DNA of 64,000 nt from assembly GCF_023101665.1 (NCBI RefSeq), contig NZ_CP082161.1:3162001-3226000 (forward strand). Reading direction: 5' to 3'. The notes beneath the pieces were generated by a model. The model made no database searches and had not been told where the DNA came from. It was given only the letters and a program-made list of their open reading frames with translations. This stretch comes from Bradyrhizobium sp. 195 (GTDB taxonomy: Bacteria > Pseudomonadota > Alphaproteobacteria > Rhizobiales > Xanthobacteraceae). Below are positions 33,112 through 41,244 of the stretch, one piece after another; position 1 is the first letter of the stretch, and each line of letters opens with the position of its first letter. A program made the translations under genes and the position numbers.

Positions 33112-34245
33112 ATGAATATTGATCCGGTTCACCCGATACCGACCGACGACGAGAGCAAGCCACCAGAACCGACCACCGCGCTTTGCCTTTCCGGCGGAGG
33201 ATATCGCGCAATGGTGTTTCATATCGGCGTCCTTTGGCGCCTCTATGAGACGGGGCTGCTGGAGAACGTCAAGCGCATATCGAGCGTTTCAGGCGGGTCG
33301 ATCACTGCCGGCATGTTGGCGCTGGCGTGGCGCGGCCTCAGTTTCAAACCTGGCAGCGTCAACAGCGATTTCATTCCGAAATTCGTCGCGCCGTTGCGCG
33401 CCTTCGCCGGCGTCACAATCGACGCCGAGTCGGTCATCCTGGGCGCGCTGTTACCGGGCAGCATCGGCGACCGTATCGCCGAGGCGTATGACGATCACCT
33501 CTTTCACGGCAAGACGCTGCAGGACATGCCTGACGAGCCGCGCTTCGTGATCAACGCAACCAATGTGCAATCGGGCGTTCTCTGGCGTTTCATGAAGCCC
33601 TATATGCGCGACTACCGAGTTGGCGAGGTGAAGAATCCGAAGATTTCCCTGGCGCAGGCGGTCGCTGCGTCGTCCGCGTTTCCACCGGTCCTGTCCCCGT
33701 TCGAACTGCGCCTCAAGGACGCGGACTTCGTGCCGGGCACCGGGCTCGATCTCCAACGCCCGCCATTCACGACGCGCGTCGTTCTCAGCGACGGTGGGAT
33801 CTATGACAATCTCGGGTTGGAAACAGCATGGAAGCGGCACCAGACCGTTCTGGTCAGTGATGCCGGCGGCAAGACCCAGGAAGAGGAACGGCCGGAGACG
33901 GACTGGCCGCGGCATTCCTACAGGGTTCTCAACCTGATCGACAACCAGGTGCGTTCGCTGCGCAAGCGACAGGTCGTCGACTCCTTCAAGTCGGGAACGC
34001 GCAAGGGCGCTTATTGGGGCATCCGCACCGACATTGCCGATTACCAGCTGTCTGATGCACTCAACTGTCCACCGGATCGCACGATGCGGCTTGCCGAGTT
34101 GCCGACGCGGCTGAAGAAGCTCGATCCGAAGACCCAGGAACAGTTGATCAACTGGGGTTACGCGGTTTGCGATGCGGCTGTGCGCAAGCATGTCGCGGCG
34201 GTCGGGCCGCCGCCGGCCTTTCCCTATCCGCAGTCTGGGGTCTGA
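33112..34245 (+). CDS. Patatin-like phospholipase
   Basis: 377 residues with the patatin catalytic set: the glycine-rich oxyanion loop CLSGGGYRA (about 25-33), nucleophile Ser60 in SSVSGGS, and the dyad Asp227 in LSDGGIYDN. The S-V-S-G-G elbow is closer to cytosolic PLA2-like patatins than to the usual GxSxG. These enzymes cleave membrane lipids, and several prokaryotic immune systems use patatins as membrane-killing effectors. There is no signal peptide. I chose the ATG at 33112 (GAGGGG just upstream) over a TTG at 33082. The S8 protease gene starts 15 bp downstream. Confidence 0.9.
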   Translation: MNIDPVHPIPTDDESKPPEPTTALCLSGGGYRAMVFHIGVLWRLYETGLLENVKRISSVSGGSITAGMLALAWRGLSFKPGSVNSDFIPKFVAPLRAFAGVTIDAESVILGALLPGSIGDRIAEAYDDHLFHGKTLQDMPDEPRFVINATNVQSGVLWRFMKPYMRDYRVGEVKNPKISLAQAVAASSAFPPVLSPFELRLKDADFVPGTGLDLQRPPFTTRVVLSDGGIYDNLGLETAWKRHQTVLVSDAGGKTQEEERPETDWPRHSYRVLNLIDNQVRSLRKRQVVDSFKSGTRKGAYWGIRTDIADYQLSDALNCPPDRTMRLAELPTRLKKLDPKTQEQLINWGYAVCDAAVRKHVAAVGPPPAFPYPQSGV

Positions 34246-34260
34246 CGCAGAGGTCCGAAC

Positions 34261-36372
34261 GTGGCAAAGCAACGCAAGCAAGGACGTGGATCGCGCCGGG
34301 GCACGCCGAAATCGGCAGATGCGCCCCTATCGACCGCGACGGAGAGTGCCACATCCGGTTCGAGCGCACCTGCAAATGCAGCGACTGCAAAGCCGCAGTC
34401 CGGCACGACGCAGCCTCCGCCGGGCGATGCTGCCACCAAGGCGGACAGGCCCCTGCAGTTCTCGGTTCCGGCAGAACTCGTCGAGCATATCCTGTTAGGT
34501 CCGGTCGACGACCGCCGCGTGCTCCAGGATTCCCCCTTGTTGGGTGACGTCTGGGCCGCTTATGCGCTTGATCCGGGCCTCGTTCAGGACGTGCTGATAA
34601 CGCCGCACAAGAACGTCACCGCCGCGGCCGTTGCCCAGATCATCCCGCGGGGGATAGATCTGCGCCAGCAGGAGCGCCAGGCCGAAGATCCACCGCCATC
34701 GAAGCGGCCGAAGGTGAGGGCGAAGGTTGCCTATCTGCAGGGCCTCGTGGGAGCGAGGCTGTATTTCGACGAAGTGCTCCGCATCCTCGTGCCTCTGACG
34801 CAATGGTGGAGCCAGTCGAAGCTTCAGGAAAGAATACTGAAGATCGACCAGGCAAACCTGCACGCTTTGCTCCAACGAGAGCCTGATCAGCGCGGCGACG
34901 ATCAGAAGAACTTTACGTCACTCGAAAGGTACATCGCGCTCGCGGGCTTGATTTATTGGATCGGCAAGCTCGAGCGTCCGACCATTCCGGGCAGCGCCCC
35001 GCCTGAGCCGGTGCCGCATCTGCCGCGGCTGCAGATCGATGAGGCATTCCGCGCCTATCTGCCCCATGTCCCCGAAATCATCGCGGGCATGTTCGAGCTT
35101 TACGGAGTGATTCAGGCCAATCCCAAAGCGCTTGCATCGGGCGATCCCGACGACGACGAAGCCGGGAGCGAAGGCTACATCTTCCAGGTCTCGCTCAACC
35201 GCGTCGCGGCGGCGGCGCTCGACCGCTCCGTGCCGGCCGTGAAGGCCGATGCCGCGCACTCCCTGTTCAACGTGAACTGCAAGAACATCATTTGGGCGGT
35301 GCTCGATTCCGGCATCGACGCCGACCACGAGGCCTTCGCCGAGCACGACAACCCCGACAGATCGCGCGTCAGGAAGACGTTCGACTTCACGAGGATTCGC
35401 GAGATCGTCAGCAACGACGAGGACGACATCGCCGCGGCCGAACTCGAGGACATTGCGAATGCCGCCGGCATCGAACCCGCCGCGGCGTCGAACTATCTGA
35501 AGGAGATTGCCGCGAACGCAAGGGCAAAACGTCCCATCAACTGGGGAGTCGTCGAAAAGCTGATCACGCTCAAGAACCCACCGCAGCCGGTCAGCCTGCA
35601 TGGCACCCACGTCGCGGGCATCATCGGCGCCGATGGAAGCAGGACCAACCATCCCGACGGCATGTGCCCCGACATCCGCATCTACGATTTCCGTGTTCTG
35701 GGCAAGACCATCGATGATACTGAATTCGCGGTCATCGCCGCGCTACAATACATTCGCTACGTGAACGAGCGGCACAACTACATCACGATTCACGGCGCCA
35801 ATCTCAGCCTGTCGATCCCGCACAACGTTCGCAATTACGCCTGTGGGCGCACGCCGGTGTGCAACGAATGCGAGAGGCTCGTGGAGAGCGGGGTCGTTGT
35901 CGTGGCCGCGGCGGGCAATCGCGGCTTCCAGAAGCTCACGACAACCGACGGCGGCGTTTTCGAAAGCTATGCCGCGTTCAGCATCACGGATCCCGGAAAT
36001 AGCGAGAGCGTCATCACGGTCGGGTCCACGCACGGCAACTGGCCGCACACCTATGGCGTGAGCTTCTTCTCGAGCCGTGGCCCGACGGGCGATGGTCGCC
36101 TCAAGCCTGATCTGGTGGCGCCGGGGGAGCGGGTGCAATCATGTATCATCGGCGGCAATCACCAGGAGTGGGGCCCTGAATCCGGTACCAGCATGGCCGC
36201 GCCACACGTCAGTGGCGCCGCGGCGATGCTGCTCGCGCGCTACGAGGAACTGATCGGCCAGCCTCGGCGGGTGAAGCGCATCCTGTGCGAAAGCGCGACT
36301 GATCTCGGTCGCGAACGAAGTTTTCAGGGCCACGGCATGCTCGACGTGCTGCGCGCATTTCAATCCATCTAG
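34261..36372 (+). CDS. Subtilisin-like (S8) serine protease with novel N-terminal region
   Basis: 703 residues from a GTG. A low-complexity Lys/Ser/Thr/Ala tail (about 1-62) is followed by about 275 residues of helical sequence with no family I can recognise. The S8 domain has an intact triad: Asp349 (AVLDSGID), His447 (LHGTHVAGI) and Ser644 (SGTSMAAPHVSG), plus oxyanion Asn553. The Asp-His spacing is about 98 residues, roughly three times the usual, owing to an insert with a helical part (390-430). A C-x5-C-x2-C cluster (Cys528, Cys534, Cys537) sits between His and Ser and may bind zinc. No signal peptide, so it is probably cytoplasmic. Coupled to patatin (15 bp) and MBL (11 bp) genes. Confidence 0.9.
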   Translation: MAKQRKQGRGSRRGTPKSADAPLSTATESATSGSSAPANAATAKPQSGTTQPPPGDAATKADRPLQFSVPAELVEHILLGPVDDRRVLQDSPLLGDVWAAYALDPGLVQDVLITPHKNVTAAAVAQIIPRGIDLRQQERQAEDPPPSKRPKVRAKVAYLQGLVGARLYFDEVLRILVPLTQWWSQSKLQERILKIDQANLHALLQREPDQRGDDQKNFTSLERYIALAGLIYWIGKLERPTIPGSAPPEPVPHLPRLQIDEAFRAYLPHVPEIIAGMFELYGVIQANPKALASGDPDDDEAGSEGYIFQVSLNRVAAAALDRSVPAVKADAAHSLFNVNCKNIIWAVLDSGIDADHEAFAEHDNPDRSRVRKTFDFTRIREIVSNDEDDIAAAELEDIANAAGIEPAAASNYLKEIAANARAKRPINWGVVEKLITLKNPPQPVSLHGTHVAGIIGADGSRTNHPDGMCPDIRIYDFRVLGKTIDDTEFAVIAALQYIRYVNERHNYITIHGANLSLSIPHNVRNYACGRTPVCNECERLVESGVVVVAAAGNRGFQKLTTTDGGVFESYAAFSITDPGNSESVITVGSTHGNWPHTYGVSFFSSRGPTGDGRLKPDLVAPGERVQSCIIGGNHQEWGPESGTSMAAPHVSGAAAMLLARYEELIGQPRRVKRILCESATDLGRERSFQGHGMLDVLRAFQSI

Positions 36373-36383
36373 GGAGACGGCAC

Positions 36384-37715
36384 ATGTTCTTCAGTCTGGA
36401 TGTATTACGCGCGCGCAAGGGCGATTGTCTGATGCTTCATTTCGGATCGGAGCAGGATCCACATCTGATCTTGATCGATGGCGGTCCTTCGAATGTGTAC
36501 GAGCCCTTTCTCAAGCCGCGGTTGCAAGAGATCCACGAAACACGGGATCTGGGCGAGGAGGCGCTACCGGTCGACGTCGTCATGGTAAGCCATGTCGACG
36601 ACGACCACATCAAGGGAATTCTCGACCTCACCAGGGAGCAGCGCACCAACAGCCCCGACGTGCGTCTCGCCGTGACCAGCCTGTGGCACAACAGTTTCGA
36701 CGATCTGCTCAAGACCAAGCCCCATGAACTGGTGGCGGGTTTCGGCACCGCGTCGGTTGAGACGACGGTTGCGGCAGGTGAGGCGGGCATCGATTCCGGG
36801 AGCGTGCTGGCGAGCTTCGGAAAGAGCATGCTCAGGGACGACGCCGACATCGAAGAGGAGGGTATGCATCAAACGGTCGAAGTGCTGTCCAGCATTCCGC
36901 AGGGGCGCACCTTGCGGGACGATGCCAGGGCCCTCGGCTGGAAGCCCAACCACAAATTCAAGGGCAAGCTGATCCTTGCGGCCGAAACCGCGAAGCCAGT
37001 GACGCTCGGCGATCTGACGATAACGGTGGTTGGGCCGATGCAGCCGGAACTGCTTGCCTTGCAGGCAGAGCATGACAAATGGCTGCGCGCGCAAAAGGAG
37101 AAGAAAAAGAAATCGCCCGAAGCCGCGCTGGCGGCTTTCGTCGACGAATCCATTCCGAACCTGTCCAGCATCGTCGTCCTCGCCGAACTCGGGGGCAAGA
37201 CGATGCTGCTGACGGGCGACGCCCGAGGCGACAAGATTCTGGAGGGAATGGAGCAGGCCGGGCTATTGAAAGCGGGCGGCAAAAAGCATGTTGATCTCTT
37301 GAAGGTTCCGCACCACGGCAGCGACAACAACATGGAGACGATCTTCTTCAACCGCGTGCCGGCCGATCACTACGTTTTCTCCGGGGATGGCGAGCATGGC
37401 AATCCCGAACGTGCCACGCTCGAGATGCTGCTGCAGGCTCGGGGCGCCGACGCTGACTACACGATCCACCTTACGTATCCGGTCGAGGAAATCGATATCG
37501 CGCGACAAGCAGACTGGGAAAAGGAGCAAGCCAAGGAAAAGGCCCGAAAGAAGAAAAATCCGGCGTCAAAGAAGCCGATCAGGGAGAATTGGTCGCCGGC
37601 AAAACACAGCCTTGGCGCTCTCTTCAAGAACAATCCCAAGCTCGCCGGGAAAGTAGTGATCGTCAATCCCGACAAGCCGCATCTGATCGATCTGCTCGAG
37701 CCGCTGGACCTGTAG
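36384..37715 (+). CDS. ComEC/Rec2-like MBL-fold hydrolase
   Basis: 443 residues. The MBL metal motif appears as SHVDDDHIKG (His70, Asp72, Asp74, His75), with further ligands in LLTGDARGDKILE and VPHHGSDNN. This set is typical of the MBL domain of ComEC/Rec2 competence proteins and of free-standing relatives found in defence loci. No ComEC membrane part is present. The C-terminal about 80 residues include a Lys-rich linker (KARKKKNPASKKP). Third gene of the patatin-protease operon, 11 bp after the protease. A nuclease or phosphodiesterase activity is possible, but not shown by the sequence. Confidence 0.85.
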   Translation: MFFSLDVLRARKGDCLMLHFGSEQDPHLILIDGGPSNVYEPFLKPRLQEIHETRDLGEEALPVDVVMVSHVDDDHIKGILDLTREQRTNSPDVRLAVTSLWHNSFDDLLKTKPHELVAGFGTASVETTVAAGEAGIDSGSVLASFGKSMLRDDADIEEEGMHQTVEVLSSIPQGRTLRDDARALGWKPNHKFKGKLILAAETAKPVTLGDLTITVVGPMQPELLALQAEHDKWLRAQKEKKKKSPEAALAAFVDESIPNLSSIVVLAELGGKTMLLTGDARGDKILEGMEQAGLLKAGGKKHVDLLKVPHHGSDNNMETIFFNRVPADHYVFSGDGEHGNPERATLEMLLQARGADADYTIHLTYPVEEIDIARQADWEKEQAKEKARKKKNPASKKPIRENWSPAKHSLGALFKNNPKLAGKVVIVNPDKPHLIDLLEPLDL

Positions 37716-37926
37716 GGTCCGGGACTTTACGGGGGCGGCTGTCTAAAGCCATCTCGAGCCGCCCGGACCTGGGAGGCCAGGAACGTCACTCACGCAAACG
37801 CGATGGTGCGTCGGTGGGATGCACCCATGCGCGGCGGTGCCTGCCGGAGAAGGACTTTGCCGTCTATGTTGTTCCGGTAGAACGAATCCTTCGCGGCGTT
37901 GCGCCGCCCCACGACGTCCGATCGAG

Positions 37927-39510
37927 ATGAACAAGTTCGAACGGCAGAGCAGTTCTGCCGATATCCAGACTTTGCCCGACGATATCGCCGAAGAGCTGTC
38001 CCGGCTTCCGAGTGAAGTCATCAGCGTCGATGACGCCCCGTCGATCGCGCCGCCCGCGCCGCTGTCACAGGATGAGGTCCGCACCATCGTCATCAGCCTG
38101 ATGCTGACGATGTTCCTGGCCGCCCTCGACCAGACCATTGTGGCGACCGCGCTGCCGACCATCGGACGCCAATTCCAGGACGTGTCCAATCTCTCCTGGG
38201 TCATCACCGCCTATCTGCTCGCCTCGACCGCGGTCGCGCCGGTGTTCGGCACCTTGAGCGACATCTACGGCCGGCGCGCCATGATCATCATCTCGCTCAG
38301 CCTGTTCGTCGCGGGCTCCGTGCTGTGCGCGATTGCGCCGAACATGCCGATGCTGATCCTGGCCCGCGGCCTTCAGGGGCTCGGCGGCGGCGGCATCATG
38401 CCTGTCGTGCAGACCGTGATCTCGGACGTCGTGAGCCCGCGCGAGCGCGGCCAGTATCAGGCCTATTTCTCCAGCGTGTGGATGGTCGGCGGCATCTTGG
38501 GCCCGGTCATCGGGGGTGTGTTCGCCGAGCATCTGCACTGGTCGATGATCTTCTGGATCAATCTGCCGCTGACGGCCGCGGCGCTCGCGCTGCTGCTGCC
38601 GAAGATGAAGAAAATCCCGGTATTCCACCGCAAGCGCAAGGTCGACTGGCTCGGCGGCGTCCTGCTGATGGCCTCCGCCGTGGTCTTCATGCTGGTGCTG
38701 ACCTGGGGCGGCACGCGGTTTCCCTGGCTGTCGGCGACGGTGCTGGCGATGGTGGGCGGCGCCGTCGCGCTCGCGGTCAGCTTCGTGTGGCATGCCCGTC
38801 GCGCCGACGAGCCGTTCCTGCCGCTGCCGCTGCTCGGCGGACGTGTCGTGCCGTTCGGGCTGACGGCCGGCGGTTGCGCTCTCGGCGCCATCACGGGCCT
38901 CACGGTCCAGCTCCCGCTCTATTACGAATCCGTCTATCACCTCAGCGCCAGCGAGGCGGGCCTTGCGCTCATTCCGCTCGCGGCGGTCTCGACCTGCGGT
39001 GCGGCCATCGCCGGCCGTACGATGGCGCGGGCCAAGCACTACAAGCGCGTCGCCATCATCGGCACGTCCTGGGCCGCGCTGTGTGGCCTCGGCCTCACGC
39101 TGACAACGCTCCCGCTATGGGGCCTGCTGACGCTGATGGCGGCGTTTGCACTCGGCCTCGGCACCACCTTTCCGGTCTGCGTGGTCTCAGTACAGAACTC
39201 GGTCGCGCGGCCGCAGGTCGGCACCATCACCGGCGCCTTGAACTTCTTCCGCTCGCTGATGTCGTCCTTCACGGTCGCCGCTTTCGCAGCCATCCTGCTG
39301 ATCGCGCTCGGCATCGACGTTCCGCTGGCCGGCGAGCATCACGCCGCAGGCGCCGTCGCGATTCCCGCCGACGACATGCGGCACGCGTTTCGTTACGTCT
39401 TCGGCGCCGCCACCGCGCTGATGACCAGTGCCGCACTCTGCCTGATCATGATGGAGGAGCGGCCGCTGGCTGGCCCTTCCGTCACCAAGCATGTCGAGAT
39501 GGCGGAGTAG
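37927..39510 (+). CDS. MFS multidrug exporter, DHA2 (EmrB/QacA) family
   Basis: 527 residues with about 14 membrane segments. Motifs of the DHA2 family are clear: LDQTIVATALPTI in the first helix, GTLSDIYGRRAMI in loop 2 and GGILGPVIGGVF in helix 5. A 50-residue polar N-terminus precedes the first helix. The ATG at 37927 is chosen because earlier in-frame codons encode sequence without family likeness. Such pumps expel lipophilic drugs or acids with proton antiport. No MFP (EmrA-like) partner is beside it. It is convergent with the alpha/beta hydrolase gene. Confidence 0.9.
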   Translation: MNKFERQSSSADIQTLPDDIAEELSRLPSEVISVDDAPSIAPPAPLSQDEVRTIVISLMLTMFLAALDQTIVATALPTIGRQFQDVSNLSWVITAYLLASTAVAPVFGTLSDIYGRRAMIIISLSLFVAGSVLCAIAPNMPMLILARGLQGLGGGGIMPVVQTVISDVVSPRERGQYQAYFSSVWMVGGILGPVIGGVFAEHLHWSMIFWINLPLTAAALALLLPKMKKIPVFHRKRKVDWLGGVLLMASAVVFMLVLTWGGTRFPWLSATVLAMVGGAVALAVSFVWHARRADEPFLPLPLLGGRVVPFGLTAGGCALGAITGLTVQLPLYYESVYHLSASEAGLALIPLAAVSTCGAAIAGRTMARAKHYKRVAIIGTSWAALCGLGLTLTTLPLWGLLTLMAAFALGLGTTFPVCVVSVQNSVARPQVGTITGALNFFRSLMSSFTVAAFAAILLIALGIDVPLAGEHHAAGAVAIPADDMRHAFRYVFGAATALMTSAALCLIMMEERPLAGPSVTKHVEMAE

Positions 39511-39511
39511 G

Positions 39512-41230
39512 CTAGCCGCCCCGATCGGCGTAAGGCTCCTCTGCGACGTTGCTCTCGGCCGCCTTTCGCGCCGCCGCTGCAAGATGCGCCTTGAGCTGCG
39601 ACAGCGCCTCGGCGGACCAATCATGGACATCGGTGACGGCGACCCAGGCATCGACGTAGTGTTCGGGCGCGTAGACGTGGCCAAAGCCCATCGGCGTATT
39701 GGTCGCGACTGCCATGTCGAGGGCGAGCTGCAGCATGGTCACGACCGGATACCATCGCAGCTCCGGTGACACATCCGGCCCGCGCGGCGCCGTCATCCAG
39801 TCAGGGGATCGATAGGCGTCGCGATAGGCGAAGAAGGTGATCGCGTCGCTCGCATATTGCAGATAGACGACGCGCATCGGACCCCAGGGCGCATCTGCCG
39901 GTACCGTCGGTCCATTCTGGTTCATGAACCGCACGAAGCGGCCGTCGCGGAATTCCGGCAGCCAGGCCGGCGTGCCCGGATTGCGGTTCGCGGTGATCGA
40001 GCGCCAGATGCGACTTTCGAACGGCGCGCCGCTCCAAAGTGCGCCCGCAATCGGATCGCCAATCGTCTCGAACAGCTCTGCGGATTTCTCCGAGTTCATC
40101 GCGCCGAGGCTCAGTCCATGCAGGTACAGCTTCGGCCGTCGGTCCTTCGGCAGCGTCGTCCAGTAGCCGTAAATTTCGGAGAACAGGGCGCGCGCCGCTT
40201 CGGCACCGAATTCGGGCTGAAACAGCAGCGACAGCGGACTGTTGAGATAGGAATACTGCATCGCGACACTGGCGACGTCGCCATGGTGGAGATATTCGAC
40301 GGTGTCCATCGCGGCAGGGTCGATCCAGCCGGTTCCGGTCGGCGTGACGACGATGAGTGTCTTGCGTTCAAAACCGTGCTGCCGCTTGAGTTCGTCGAGC
40401 GCAAGCTTGGCGCGCGCTTGCGCCGTCGCGGCGCCGCCAAGGCCCACATAGACCCGCACGGGCTCCTTCGCGGGCCTTCGCGCAACGGCGCTGATCTCAG
40501 TTGCGGTCGGCCCCGAGGCGATGAACCTGCGCCCCATGCGTCCAAGCTGCTTCCACTTCACCAGCGAGGCGGGACTTCCTGTCCGTTCCGGCGCGGTCGG
40601 CTGCGGCCGCTCGGGCTCGAGCAGGGCGTCGACTTCGCGAAATGACGAATCGAGCGCGTTGAAGGCCGTGCGGATCAGGACATTGCTGGCGATCGACCAG
40701 AACAACAGACCCGCGGCGAGCACGCCGATGACGTTCGCGATTCTCCGCGGAACGACGCGCCTGGTACGCGCGGCGATGAAGCCGGCGGCAAGCGCGAACA
40801 GCCGCGCCAGCACCAGCAGCACGACGAACGTGATCAGGGCGATGACGCAGACCTTGAGCGGATGGGCGGTCTCGACCGGCGCCATCTTCATCACAGTGCG
40901 GATCGAGTTCTGCCATCCGGCCGCCCGCCACAGGAAAAGGATGACGACGAGCAGGCAGGCGGCCGCGACCAGCGCGTTTGCGGTCGATCTCAGGCGCGCC
41001 GACGGCTCGGGCAATTCGAGATAGTGCCACAGCCAGCGCCAGACATTGCCGGCGAGATAGCCGATCCCGAAGCAGGCGCCGGCGATGGCGCCTTGCGTGA
41101 GATAGCTCCGCGGGATCAGCGTCGGCGTCAGCGCGGCCGCGAAGAACAGAGCACCCAGCATGAGGCCGACGCCGGACAACGACAGCAATTGCCGCCGAAT
41201 GAGCCACGCCAGTTTGCCGAAAGCACCCAC
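39512..41230 (-). CDS. Membrane alpha/beta hydrolase (Abhydrolase_9 type)
   Basis: 572 residues. An N-terminal membrane domain of four to five helices (about 14-200) is joined to a C-terminal alpha/beta-hydrolase domain. The nucleophile elbow is HGLSLGAMNS (about 360-369). The layout matches the two-part Abhydrolase_9_N/Abhydrolase_9 family of bacterial membrane proteins with no defined substrate. It lies 14 bp after the histidine kinase gene on the same strand and may be cotranscribed with it. Its stop lies 1 bp from the stop of the MFS gene. Confidence 0.85.
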   Translation of the reverse strand: MGAFGKLAWLIRRQLLSLSGVGLMLGALFFAAALTPTLIPRSYLTQGAIAGACFGIGYLAGNVWRWLWHYLELPEPSARLRSTANALVAAACLLVVILFLWRAAGWQNSIRTVMKMAPVETAHPLKVCVIALITFVVLLVLARLFALAAGFIAARTRRVVPRRIANVIGVLAAGLLFWSIASNVLIRTAFNALDSSFREVDALLEPERPQPTAPERTGSPASLVKWKQLGRMGRRFIASGPTATEISAVARRPAKEPVRVYVGLGGAATAQARAKLALDELKRQHGFERKTLIVVTPTGTGWIDPAAMDTVEYLHHGDVASVAMQYSYLNSPLSLLFQPEFGAEAARALFSEIYGYWTTLPKDRRPKLYLHGLSLGAMNSEKSAELFETIGDPIAGALWSGAPFESRIWRSITANRNPGTPAWLPEFRDGRFVRFMNQNGPTVPADAPWGPMRVVYLQYASDAITFFAYRDAYRSPDWMTAPRGPDVSPELRWYPVVTMLQLALDMAVATNTPMGFGHVYAPEHYVDAWVAVTDVHDWSAEALSQLKAHLAAAARKAAESNVAEEPYADRGG

Positions 41231-41244
41231 TGGGCGAACTATCC

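Noticed and set aside
33112..37715. Assignment of the patatin operon to CBASS
   Set aside because: CBASS needs a CD-NTase; no nucleotidyltransferase is present in or next to the operon.
36384..37715. Reading the MBL gene as a competence gene comEC
   Set aside because: The membrane competence domain and the OB part of ComEC are missing; only the MBL portion is present.
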